A stretch of 25,600 bases of DNA, taken from IMG/VR virus record IMGVR_UViG_3300037071_002673, positions 1-25,600 of that record. One strand, written 5' to 3'. The notes below the pieces were generated by a model. It did not search any database. It saw only the letters and a program-made list of their open reading frames with translations, and had not been told where the DNA came from. Numbering within the stretch: the first letter of the stretch is position 1; each line of letters begins with the position of its first letter. The translations under genes and the position numbers were made by a program. Below are positions 1-6,779 of this stretch, piece after piece. Source of the stretch: a virus.

Positions 1-1
1 A

Positions 2-214
2 ATCGAAACGCTCGATGAGACGCGCGGCCTGTATCTCCAGGATAAGGACAATTCGGCGCTCAATCAGACCTACAACATTACCGGCCCCGCCATTGTGAAA
101 AGCGGCTACGTCGAACTGCCGGTTGTCTGGTCGAAGGGTAATTTGCCGCTGACCAGCCAGCGCATCTTGGTCACCATCATGAATCTGCCGCCTACGGCGA
201 CACCCGCGAAGTAA
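2..214 (+). CDS. C-terminal part of an unrecognised phage protein (5' truncated by window edge)
   Basis: An open frame runs from the first bases to a TAA at 212-214, giving at least 70 residues with no start inside the window. The visible C-terminus is polar and beta-rich, with alternating hydrophobic residues near VELPVVW and RILVTIMNLPP, and ends in a short Pro/Thr/Ala tail. This would fit a beta-sandwich structural or decoration protein, but I do not recognise a family. It lies 9 bases upstream of the next gene in the same operon. Its position before the portal makes a head protein possible, which is inference only. Confidence 0.6.
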   Translation: METLDETRGLYLQDKDNSALNQTYNITGPAIVKSGYVELPVVWSKGNLPLTSQRILVTIMNLPPTATPAK

Positions 215-223
215 GGATTCCCT

Positions 224-775
224 ATGGCCATCGACCTTAACAAACTGATGCCTGCGTCTACCGCCGAGGGCCACTATGGTGCCTACGAGCCGGAAAACGC
301 ATGGGACGGTGCTGGCGCGACAGTCAGGGTCTACGTGCTGATATTTGGCCACAACATCATGCAGATCGGCTGGACTGAAGGCCAGCCTACCAAGCTTCAG
401 GTACGCACGCGGAGACGTGATTACGCGGAGTGGGGCGACTGGACGCCGGTCGATTTACCAGCGCCACCGGAGCCGCCGGAAGAGGTCATTCCGGGGCCAG
501 CCCTTGCCGCGCTCGATCCTAACGAAGCGATGATGGGCAGCGCCGATTTGACACTGCGCGTGCTCGGCGAGAATTACGATGAGGGGTCCGTTATCGTCTT
601 CAATGGCGGCGATGAGGTGACGGCGTTTATTTCGGCGACGGAACTGCACACGGGGGTCAAGCCTTCGTTGGTGGGCGCGGCGATCGCCGTTCCCGTGCTG
701 GTGCGCAACGCCGATGGCCAGCAATCCGCAGTGCTAGACTTCACTTTCACGCCGCAACCAGAACCCGAGGAGTAA
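224..775 (+). CDS. Hypothetical phage protein with C-terminal IPT/TIG-like domain
   Basis: 183 residues. The ATG follows an AAGGA-type ribosome site by a few bases. The N-terminal part (about residues 1-75) is aromatic-rich and predicted beta. A proline-rich linker (about 78-92) follows. Residues 93-175 look like an immunoglobulin-type IPT/TIG fold: the pattern is Gly-Pro, then DP near the start, then LTLRVLGENY, a central VVFNGG-like strand, and a closing VPVLVRNADG strand. Such domains are common surface modules on phage capsid and tail proteins. The neighbours are an unknown truncated gene upstream and a small gene 3 bases downstream, then the portal, so a head decoration role is plausible. 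The family call rests on pattern recognition only. Confidence 0.75.
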   Translation: MAIDLNKLMPASTAEGHYGAYEPENAWDGAGATVRVYVLIFGHNIMQIGWTEGQPTKLQVRTRRRDYAEWGDWTPVDLPAPPEPPEEVIPGPALAALDPNEAMMGSADLTLRVLGENYDEGSVIVFNGGDEVTAFISATELHTGVKPSLVGAAIAVPVLVRNADGQQSAVLDFTFTPQPEPEE

Positions 776-778
776 ACG

Positions 779-1189
779 ATGACTGAGGAAACCCAAACCA
801 TCCAGCCGAAATACGGCCCCTATGTCGGTGGCCACATCACCGTGGCGAAGAAGATCGCCAAGAAGGCTATCGCCGATGGCTGGGCTGTCGATCCGTACGC
901 GCCGCCTGCCGAGGACGCGCCGTATGACGAAGCCAAGATACTGGCTGCAACCAACGCTGCCAATGCCGCAGCAGCCGAGTTGCGGGGCGAAGCACCTCCG
1001 CCGCCGGTAGAAGCCGCATCAGCGCCTGCGACAACGACAACGACCGAAACCGCGCCGCCTGCTGAACCGGCCACTACCGAAACGGTTGAAGAATCGAAGA
1101 AAAAGAAGCCGGAAGATCCGCTCAAGCGGTCGATGGAAGCGGAAGCGAGGCCGACTGGTGGCTATGAGACCCGGTCGCCCAAGAAGTGA
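779..1189 (+). CDS. Small phage protein with low-complexity Ala/Pro/Thr tail, directly before the portal
   Basis: 136 residues. The N-terminal 60 residues contain a short helical segment ending in AIADGWAVDPYAPP, a GWA-type motif I associate with small proteins near head genes of proteobacterial phages. From about residue 75 onward the chain is low-complexity: proline runs, a run of threonines, then a charged stretch with four consecutive lysines. The C-terminus is basic (SPKK). No catalytic motif or membrane segment is seen. The stop overlaps the portal start as GTGA, so the two are probably translationally coupled. Function is unknown; a head-associated or linker role is inference from position. 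Confidence 0.7.
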   Translation: MTEETQTIQPKYGPYVGGHITVAKKIAKKAIADGWAVDPYAPPAEDAPYDEAKILAATNAANAAAAELRGEAPPPPVEAASAPATTTTTETAPPAEPATTETVEESKKKKPEDPLKRSMEAEARPTGGYETRSPKK

Positions 1190-2628
1190 GCAGGAAAAAG
1201 CGGCCCAATACCAGCAAAGCGCTGGCCATCCGGCAACGTGCCACCGAAGGTGAGCCGAGGCCTGGGCCGTATCTTGTCACCAATCCGACCGGCGTCCTGC
1301 CCAACGAATGGGGGCAGTACTGGAATTATTGGCAGATGGGGTTTGACCCCATTGCCATTGGCACCAACGTCGTTGTCGAAGCGTGCGTCGATGCCTACGC
1401 GCAAACCATCGCAATGTGCCCCGGCGATCATTGGCTGCGGCAAGCTGACGGTGGACGCACGCGGGTAACGACTTCGGCGCTGTCGCGTATTCTGCGGCGC
1501 CCGAACGAATACCAGAGCCGCTCGGATTTCCTGCTTGGCCTGGGGCGCGACCTTTATATGGAAGGCAACACTTACGCACTGGCGATCAGAAACGCCCGCT
1601 TCGAAGTGGAGTCTCTCCACCCGTTCAATCCGAAGGTATCCATGCCGCTGGTCGGTCCCGGCGGCGAGATTTTTTACCAGTTGAACGGCAACAACGTCGC
1701 CGAGAAGATGATGGCAGGCTCGGCGATGCGGACGACGCACGGCCTCGTCGTGCCCGCGCGCGACGTGCTGCACGTCAAGCTGGAGCCTCGAGTAGGCGAG
1801 CCGCTGATCGGCGTTCCGCCGATCAAGCATGCGTCGGCCTCGATCGCAGCGCAGAACATGATCGGCGCGCAGCTTGTATCGTTCTTCGGCAACATGAGCC
1901 GCCCGTCCGGCGTGCTCTCGACCGACGCCAACCTGACCGTCGAACAGGTTACCGACATGCGGGCGCGCTGGAACGAGCAGGCCAAGGGCCTGAACGCAGG
2001 TGGCACGCCCATCCTGACCAACGGTCTGAAGTTCCAGCCGATGTCGGTGCCCGCCAAGGACGCCGAGATGTCGGCCCTCATGAAGTTGACGCAGGAAGAA
2101 ATCTTCATGGCGTACGGCGTGCCGCCCGCCATTCTCGGCTTTACCGACAAGTCGTCCTTCGCCTCGACCGAAGCGCTGATGCAGTTCTGGCTGGCCCGCA
2201 GCCTTGGCTTTGCGATCGATCACGTCGAAGTCGCTTTCGACCACTTCTTCGGTCTCAAGGGGTGGCCGGAAGAGTATGTCGAGATGGACACCAGCGTTCT
2301 GCTTCGTCAGCAGTTCAAGGACCGGATTGAGGGTCTGGCGCGCGGCGTGCAGACGGCGATCTTCACGCCGAACGAGGCCCGCCGTTTCGAGGATCTGCCC
2401 GACAAGCCCGGTGGCGACGATCCGCGCGTTCAGCAGCAACAGGTTCCGCTCGACTGGGGTGGTTTCGAATTTCAGCCGCCGGCGCCGGCGGCACCCGCCG
2501 CGACACCGGCCAAACCAGACGACGAAGAAGAGCCAAAGCCGAAGCCGGAAGACGATGCGAAGGACATGAAGAACCTCCTGCTTACCTTCGACACAGGGGA
2601 TCGGGAGTATGATCGCCAAACAGCTTGA
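1186..2628 (+). CDS. Phage portal protein, HK97 family
   Basis: 480 residues, close to the usual size for HK97-type portals. The portal forms the dodecameric ring at the capsid vertex through which DNA is packaged and to which the neck attaches. Recognisable family segments are the N-terminal VVEACVDAYAQTIA region, LRRPNEYQSRSDFL, the GNTYALAIRN strand, the LHVKLEP loop, the long helix around SIAAQNMIGAQLVSFFGN, and the C-terminal IFMAYGVPPAILGF and STEALMQFW motifs followed by IFTPNEARRFEDLP. The last 60 residues are Pro/Ala and Glu/Lys rich. The GTG start overlaps the preceding stop by 4 bases, and the end overlaps the collagen-like gene by 20 bases. The usual partners (terminase, protease, major capsid protein) are not beside it in this window. 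Confidence 0.95.
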   Translation: MSRKKRPNTSKALAIRQRATEGEPRPGPYLVTNPTGVLPNEWGQYWNYWQMGFDPIAIGTNVVVEACVDAYAQTIAMCPGDHWLRQADGGRTRVTTSALSRILRRPNEYQSRSDFLLGLGRDLYMEGNTYALAIRNARFEVESLHPFNPKVSMPLVGPGGEIFYQLNGNNVAEKMMAGSAMRTTHGLVVPARDVLHVKLEPRVGEPLIGVPPIKHASASIAAQNMIGAQLVSFFGNMSRPSGVLSTDANLTVEQVTDMRARWNEQAKGLNAGGTPILTNGLKFQPMSVPAKDAEMSALMKLTQEEIFMAYGVPPAILGFTDKSSFASTEALMQFWLARSLGFAIDHVEVAFDHFFGLKGWPEEYVEMDTSVLLRQQFKDRIEGLARGVQTAIFTPNEARRFEDLPDKPGGDDPRVQQQQVPLDWGGFEFQPPAPAAPAATPAKPDDEEEPKPKPEDDAKDMKNLLLTFDTGDREYDRQTA

Positions 2629-4258
2629 GGATTTTGCCTACGGATTGGGCCAACGTTTCGCGGCATACCGCGAGCGCGTAGACGCGGCTTTGCGACTGTT
2701 CACTGCGGAACAGGAGGCAAAGCTTGCCAATGCCATGCTTACGCTGGAACGGGCCATTGCTGGCATAAGGAACGGCGTGGACGGCCAGCCCGGAGAAAAG
2801 GGCGACAAGGGCGACCAAGGCGAACGCGGCCTGCCAGGCGAGGCTGTACGGGGCGAGAAAGGCGATCCAGGCGAGCGCGGCCAGCCCGGTGAATCGATCA
2901 AGGGCGACAAAGGCGATCCCGGAGAATCGATCGTCGGTGAGCGTGGCGAGAAAGGTGACAAGGGCGACCAAGGCGAATCGATCGTCGGTGAGCGTGGCGA
3001 GAAGGGCGACCAAGGCGAACGCGGCTTGCCCGGAGAATCGATCGTCGGCGAACGCGGCGAGAAAGGCGATCCCGGCGATCGCGGCCAGCCCGGTGAATCG
3101 ATCGTCGGTGAGCGCGGCGAGAAAGGCGATCCCGGCGAGCGTGGTTTGCCCGGAGAATCGATCGTCGGTGAACGCGGCGAAAAAGGCGATAAGGGCGATC
3201 CCGGCGAGTCAATTGTTGGCGAGCGCGGCGAAAAAGGTGACCCCGGCGAGTCGATCGCTGGCCCAAAAGGCGAAAAAGGTGATCCCGGCGAGTCGATTGT
3301 CGGTGAACGCGGCGAAAAAGGAGATCCCGGCGAGTCGATCGTTGGCGATCGCGGCGAAAAAGGCGATCCCGGCGAGCGTGGATTGCCCGGAGAATCGATC
3401 GTCGGCGAAAAAGGTGACAAGGGCGACCAAGGCGAACGCGGATTGCCCGGAGAATCGATCGTCGGCGAGAAAGGCGATCAGGGCGAGAGGGGTCTACCCG
3501 GAGAATCGATAGTCGGTGAACGTGGCGAGAAGGGCGACCAGGGCGATCGGGGCGAGCAAGGCTTGCCCGGTGAATCGATCGTCGGCGAGCGCGGCGAAAA
3601 AGGCGACCAAGGTGAGCGTGGCGAGCGAGGCTTGCCCGGAGAATCGATCAAAGGCGAGACCGGCGAGCGCGGCCCGCCGGGTGAATCAATCAAGGGCGAG
3701 AAAGGTGACGCTGGCGAATCTATCAAAGGTGACAAGGGCGATCGCGGAGATCAAGGGCTTCAAGGTGTCTTTCGAGCGCCGGAACCGTGGTCGGATAAGG
3801 TCCACTACACGGGCGATCTGGTCTTCCATGCAGGCTCGACGTTTTGCGCTCAGTGCGATACGGCGCGCCAGCCGCCACACGCGGACTGGGCGCCGGTTGC
3901 GTTGCGCGGCACGGACGGCCTGACCGGCGAACTGTGCGGCGCCTATGACCCGCAGCGGTCCTATTTCAAGATGGATAGGGTCTCCCAGAACGGCAGCGAA
4001 TGGATTGCCAAGTTCGATGCCCCCGGCGAACTTCCAGGAGACGGCTGGATGCTCGGCGCGCGTGCGGGTTCCCGTGGCCATCCGGGTAAAACCGGAGGAC
4101 AAGGCTTGAAGGGTGATAGGGGTGACCCTGGGATCGGCTTCCTGAAAATCTCCCGTCAGGACTGGTCGTACGTGATCGAATTGACCAACGGCGATACCAT
4201 CATGCTGGACATGGAACCGTTCTTCAGACGGTACGATGGGGAGACGCGCGGCGGATGA
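2609..4258 (+). CDS. Collagen-like phage structural protein with C-terminal carbohydrate-binding-like modules
   Basis: 549 residues. Residues 1-55 are a helical, coiled-coil-like head that could nucleate a trimer. Residues 56-386 are Gly-X-Y collagen repeats, highly charged (GEKGDKGD, GERGLPGE) and regularly broken by a GESIVG or GESIKG step in which four rather than two residues separate glycines. Residues about 391-434 and 445-485 each resemble a small CBM5/12-type carbohydrate-binding module, with W, Y..GD and PP..W positions in the first. A short second collagen stretch (about 488-511) and a beta-rich tail follow. The ATG lies 20 bases inside the end of the portal gene, and the stop overlaps the next start as ATGA. 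Collagen-like phage proteins are normally trimeric fibres. Position next to the portal suggests a head or neck fibre, which is inference. Confidence 0.85.
   Translation: MIAKQLEDFAYGLGQRFAAYRERVDAALRLFTAEQEAKLANAMLTLERAIAGIRNGVDGQPGEKGDKGDQGERGLPGEAVRGEKGDPGERGQPGESIKGDKGDPGESIVGERGEKGDKGDQGESIVGERGEKGDQGERGLPGESIVGERGEKGDPGDRGQPGESIVGERGEKGDPGERGLPGESIVGERGEKGDKGDPGESIVGERGEKGDPGESIAGPKGEKGDPGESIVGERGEKGDPGESIVGDRGEKGDPGERGLPGESIVGEKGDKGDQGERGLPGESIVGEKGDQGERGLPGESIVGERGEKGDQGDRGEQGLPGESIVGERGEKGDQGERGERGLPGESIKGETGERGPPGESIKGEKGDAGESIKGDKGDRGDQGLQGVFRAPEPWSDKVHYTGDLVFHAGSTFCAQCDTARQPPHADWAPVALRGTDGLTGELCGAYDPQRSYFKMDRVSQNGSEWIAKFDAPGELPGDGWMLGARAGSRGHPGKTGGQGLKGDRGDPGIGFLKISRQDWSYVIELTNGDTIMLDMEPFFRRYDGETRGG
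2774..3766 (+). repeat. Tandem coding repeats of the collagen-like domain
   Basis: About 1 kb of imperfect direct repeats encoding Gly-X-Y triplets. A recurring unit reads roughly GGCGAGAAAGGCGATCCCGG followed by a GAATCGATCGTCGG-type block that encodes ESIV. I count 18 interruption steps (one GEAV and seventeen GESI), separated by variable numbers of triplets. The unit length varies, so this is a coding repeat and not a CRISPR array or satellite. Such repeats can change copy number by slippage or recombination. Confidence 0.9.
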
Positions 4259-4806
4259 CCTACGAAGTTGTTGAGGTTGATAACGACACGCTGGCTAACG
4301 CTATGCTCGACATGGCGCGCTTTCATATGCGCGTCGATTTCTACGACGACGACGACCAGATCGTCGGCTTTCTGCAAGCCGCGATCGCGCTGTTCGAAAA
4401 CCATTCCGGCTGGCGCGTGTCGACGGTCAAGATCGCGTGGGAACCGGAGGTCGGTCCCAGCACGGTGCGCCTCGCATGCCCGCTTCAGCCTGCCAGCGCC
4501 ATAACGGTTATCGACAGCCTGATGGTCGATGTGACGAGCGAGTACAAGCTGTCCTCGAATGTCAACATGACCTCCGCCGTCTATTTTTCGCGGGTGGACA
4601 GAATGGTCATTCCGGCCGGCCTTCAGGTGGCCTTGACCGTTGGCTATGACGATCCGTTCAAGGTGCCGCCGATGGTGCGTAACTTGATTCTGCGGATAGC
4701 GTCCCATTTCTACGAGCACCGTGAGTCCGTCGATACGACTGGCATTTCAATCGTGCCCCAGTGGTTGAATGACTTGCTACTGGCGCACTGGATTCCACGT
4801 TGCTGA
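4255..4806 (+). CDS. Head-tail connector protein (gp6-like, phage head-tail connector family)
   Basis: 183 residues. The connector ring binds beneath the portal after packaging and begins the neck. The sequence has the family layout: an N-terminal helical part with DDDDQIVGFLQAAIALFENHSGWR, a central beta region ending in the LQVALTVGYDD strand, and a C-terminal helix PPMVRNLILRIASHFYEHRE, which is the most recognisable signature. It starts on an ATGA overlap with the collagen-like gene and ends 3 bases before the next ATG. The position directly upstream of closure, gp10-like and completion proteins matches the conserved neck gene order of siphoviruses. Confidence 0.88.
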   Translation: MTYEVVEVDNDTLANAMLDMARFHMRVDFYDDDDQIVGFLQAAIALFENHSGWRVSTVKIAWEPEVGPSTVRLACPLQPASAITVIDSLMVDVTSEYKLSSNVNMTSAVYFSRVDRMVIPAGLQVALTVGYDDPFKVPPMVRNLILRIASHFYEHRESVDTTGISIVPQWLNDLLLAHWIPRC

Positions 4807-4809
4807 TTG

Positions 4810-5292
4810 ATGATCGATCACCGCAAAACCAAGACGCAGGTGATGATCGTGCCGAACCCGGATTTCCGTCCCGGTTTGCCCGAGAATGCGTCGAACCAGC
4901 GGCTGGCCAATGCGGTGGTCAATCTGCGTGAATCGTCTGTCGTGACGATGGCGGCGCGCGGCGTGCTGAACGCTTCGCAAGTCGGCGCCGCGTTCAAGTT
5001 TCGCAACGCATGGGAAGTTGTCGAGGGCGCGCAGCGGCAATCGGTCGGCTTTGCCGAATGGGGCGACCACGGTGGCGGTGCACCTGCTTTATCAGAGCGT
5101 TACATGGCCGCGTCCGATGATTTGCGGCAATGCCGCAGCGTGCTTGGCCTGCACGGCTTCACGCTGGTTACCCGCGTGTGCGGCGAAGGCTATTCGATCA
5201 ATGATTTCTGTCCGTCGCGGCGGGCCAAGGACACCGCGACCGACATGCTGCGGGTCTACCTCGATCAACTTGCCCGGATGTGGGGCGTATGA
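4810..5292 (+). CDS. DUF6456-like phage protein, possible helix-turn-helix fold
   Basis: 160 residues from the ATG at 4810; a TTG at 4807 could add one residue. The middle (SSVVTMAARGVLNASQVGAA) matches the pattern of an SPxxxLxARGxLxxxQxxAG segment. The C-terminus (LRQCRSVLGLHGFTL, then VCGEGYSINDF, then AKDTATDMLRVYLDQLARMWG) matches the terminal helices of alphaproteobacterial DUF6456-type proteins, which resemble a recognition-helix fold. The family call is from memory of its pattern, not a search. It sits between connector and closure genes, so it may be a small structural or DNA-contacting neck factor, or a regulator carried within the late operon. No catalytic residues are evident. Confidence 0.7.
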   Translation: MIDHRKTKTQVMIVPNPDFRPGLPENASNQRLANAVVNLRESSVVTMAARGVLNASQVGAAFKFRNAWEVVEGAQRQSVGFAEWGDHGGGAPALSERYMAASDDLRQCRSVLGLHGFTLVTRVCGEGYSINDFCPSRRAKDTATDMLRVYLDQLARMWGV

Positions 5293-5360
5293 TGGTTGAT
5301 CGCGTGCATGGAATCTGCGATGTTTGGATATTCCCAGAAACCGTGAACCGAGATGCCTAA
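5289..5360 (+). CDS. Possible 23-codon mini-ORF bridging two neck genes
   Basis: An ATG at 5289 overlaps the upstream stop as ATGA. The frame reads 23 codons (starting MMVDRVHG and ending NRDA) to a TAA at 5358-5360, past the ATG of the next gene at 5353. It fills the otherwise empty 60-base gap between two genes in a region where genes usually abut. It may be a leader whose translation couples the flanking genes, or may be chance. There is no independent evidence that the peptide has a function. Confidence 0.3.
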   Translation: MMVDRVHGICDVWIFPETVNRDA

Positions 5361-5712
5361 TTACCGAGGCGGCGCAGGCCATTTCGATCATCGCTTCGCA
5401 TTTGATGAGCGCGAAGTGATCGATGACGGCTACGGCAATTTGGTTGCTGGCGACTTCAAGGAACGGTTTCAGATGCGCGCCGACATGATCGTCATGAAAG
5501 GTGGCGAGGATGTTATGGCAGCGCGCCTCGAGGGCATACAGCCGATCATCCTGCGGGTCCGCGTATGCGGGGAATCGAAGCAGATTACGACCGACTGGCG
5601 GGCGCGCGATGCTCGCACCGGAGAACTCTACAACATCATGACGATCACCAAGGACGCTTACTCGGGCAGTGTATTCGAGATGTTCTGCCGCAGCGGTGTT
5701 GCGATCGGCTGA
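5353..5712 (+). CDS. Phage head closure / head-tail adaptor protein (SPP1 gp16-like family)
   Basis: 119 residues, the usual length for the small beta-barrel head closure proteins that plug the connector and bind the tail. Family features are an N-terminal FDHRFAFDEREVIDDGYGN segment (a turn of the type DGYGN is common here), a central MVMKGGEDVMAARLEG helix-loop, a strand near PIILRVRV and a C-terminal TGELYNIMTITKD strand pair. The ATG has no strong ribosome site, and translation may depend on upstream reading. The stop overlaps the next ATG as TGATG. Position between connector and gp10-like genes supports the call. Confidence 0.85.
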   Translation: MPNYRGGAGHFDHRFAFDEREVIDDGYGNLVAGDFKERFQMRADMIVMKGGEDVMAARLEGIQPIILRVRVCGESKQITTDWRARDARTGELYNIMTITKDAYSGSVFEMFCRSGVAIG

Positions 5713-5957
5713 TGGCCTGGGTTCGCTTCGAAAAGGATTTCGACTGGAAGCCGAAGCCCGCCGTCACGCTTGGCTATCTCAAAGGTATGGTCGTCAGCGT
5801 TACCCGAAGCTGCGCCGAACAGGCCGTTGCGCGCGGCGTGGCGGCCTACGTGAAATCGCCTACGAGGCAAGAGCGTCATGGCATTTACCGCGAAGTGGGA
5901 AAACCGGAACTCGGTGATGGCCCGCCTGCGGGCGGTCGGGCCGAACATCGAAGTTGA
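5712..5957 (+). CDS. Small conserved phage protein between head closure and gp10-like genes
   Basis: 81 residues beginning MAWVRFEKDFDWKPKPAVT, a start I recognise as a recurrent short protein in the neck region of proteobacterial and GTA-related phages, with no assigned function. The ATG overlaps the preceding stop (TGATG). Its last 80 bases overlap the following gp10-like gene in another frame, so the C-terminal Gly/Pro-rich stretch is constrained by both reading frames. The first 45 residues form the recognisable part, with a helix ending near VARGVAAYVKSPTR. Membrane segments and cysteine motifs are absent. Confidence 0.75.
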   Translation: MAWVRFEKDFDWKPKPAVTLGYLKGMVVSVTRSCAEQAVARGVAAYVKSPTRQERHGIYREVGKPELGDGPPAGGRAEHRS

Positions 5958-6351
5958 GATGGCGAAGGCGCAGTTGGAGATCGCCAAGTCGCTCGCGGAG
6001 AAGATGCGCAAGCGGGCGCCGGTCGGTCTGGCGAAATGGCGCAAGCCGGGACGCAGGCCGGGGCATTACCGGCGATCGATCGTCGGCAAGAGGCTGAAGC
6101 CAGAGGATCTGGGAAAGGGCGGAACGCTTAAGGGCATGAAGTCTGGAACGACAGATCCTTTTGCGACCGGCATCTACGGGGAATTTATCTGGCACTGGAT
6201 TGAATTCGGCGTGCGTAAATCGCCAGCGCGACCGCATATCTTCCCGACCTACCGGGCGGAACGAAAGTACTTCAAGCGTAAATTGCAGGCCGTCCTGAAG
6301 AAAGGTCTGAAGAAGGCCACGGCTCCTGTACCAGTGGCGGCTGCGGCATGA
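5878..6351 (+). CDS. HK97 gp10-like putative tail component (neck / tail terminator-adjacent protein)
   Basis: 157 residues. The family members sit at the neck-tail joint of siphoviruses. Signature parts are the N-terminal helix with IAKSLAEKMRKRAPVGLA, then GHYRRSIVGKR, then the WHWIEFGVRKSPARPHIFPTYR core, in which GT/GV..sPARPF/H is the hallmark. The C-terminus is basic and Ala-rich. It begins 80 bases inside the preceding small gene and ends with an ATGA overlap onto the DUF3168 gene. Order and size match the standard closure, gp10, completion series. Confidence 0.88.
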   Translation: MAFTAKWENRNSVMARLRAVGPNIEVEMAKAQLEIAKSLAEKMRKRAPVGLAKWRKPGRRPGHYRRSIVGKRLKPEDLGKGGTLKGMKSGTTDPFATGIYGEFIWHWIEFGVRKSPARPHIFPTYRAERKYFKRKLQAVLKKGLKKATAPVPVAAAA

Positions 6352-6761
6352 GCATCGATTGCACGCTTGAACTTCAGGGGGCGATCCTCGCCCATCTGAA
6401 AGCGGACCCGGCTGTTTCGGCTCTGGTCAACGGGCGCATCTACGACACGGTCCCGCCCGAAACGCAGTTTCCGTACATCAGCTTCGGGCCAGTCGATGAC
6501 AACGAAGAGGATGCCGACTGCATCTACAGCAGCATGGTCTATCAGCAGATCGACGTGTGGTCGCGTGACGTCGGCTATCCCGAGGTCAAGCGCATCGCAG
6601 GCGCGGTGCGCGCCGCTCTGCACGACAAAGAGGTCGAACTGGCTCTGACGGAGAACGCTCTGGCCGATATCCGCCACCGGCAGACGACGACGGTCCGTGA
6701 CCCGGACGGGCTGACCAATCACTCGATCATGGGGTTTGAGGCGCTGATCGAGCGCCGCTAG
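6348..6761 (+). CDS. DUF3168 tail completion / tail terminator protein
   Basis: 137 residues. DUF3168 proteins are lambda gpU-like, capping the tail tube and joining it to the neck. Visible family marks are the N-terminal ELQGAILAHLKADPAVSALV helix with NGRIYDTVPP, then FPYISFG, a polar loop, YQQIDVWSRD with GYPEVKRIAGAVRAAL, and a terminal MGFEALIE strand. It starts on an ATGA overlap with the gp10-like gene. The gene ends with a TAG immediately followed by the ribosome site for the first major tail protein, marking the step to high-copy tail proteins. Confidence 0.88.
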   Translation: MSIDCTLELQGAILAHLKADPAVSALVNGRIYDTVPPETQFPYISFGPVDDNEEDADCIYSSMVYQQIDVWSRDVGYPEVKRIAGAVRAALHDKEVELALTENALADIRHRQTTTVRDPDGLTNHSIMGFEALIERR

Positions 6762-6779
6762 CCATCGAAGGAGAAAGTC
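6761..6779 (+). promoter_or_regulatory. Strong ribosome binding leader of major tail protein copy 1
   Basis: The sequence GCCATCGAAGGAGAAAGTC directly precedes the ATG and contains AAGGAG at good spacing. Almost the same leader, one base shorter, precedes tail protein copy 2 at 7500-7517. The leader was therefore probably duplicated with the gene. Confidence 0.8.

Noticed and set aside
1162-2619. 485-codon open frame on the minus strand over the portal gene
   Set aside because: It lies wholly antisense to a clear portal gene in GC-rich DNA, where codon bias keeps the complementary frame open. The protein is Arg/His-rich with no recognisable domain.
2638-3420. Repetitive SPRSPTIDSPG open frame on the minus strand and similar frames in the collagen region
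   Set aside because: These are antisense or out-of-frame readings of the collagen repeats. The plus-strand Gly-X-Y frame is the biologically sensible one.
2774-3766. Possible CRISPR array because of regular short repeats
   Set aside because: The repeats differ in length, have no unique spacers of constant size and keep the collagen reading frame throughout.
4807-4809. TTG start for the DUF6456-like gene
   Set aside because: An ATG follows immediately at 4810. There is no evidence to prefer TTG, and the difference is one residue.
5565-5711. Longer version of the small gene starting at 5565
   Set aside because: The upstream part overlaps the head closure gene and is not similar to the known short protein, whose natural start is MAWVRF at 5712.
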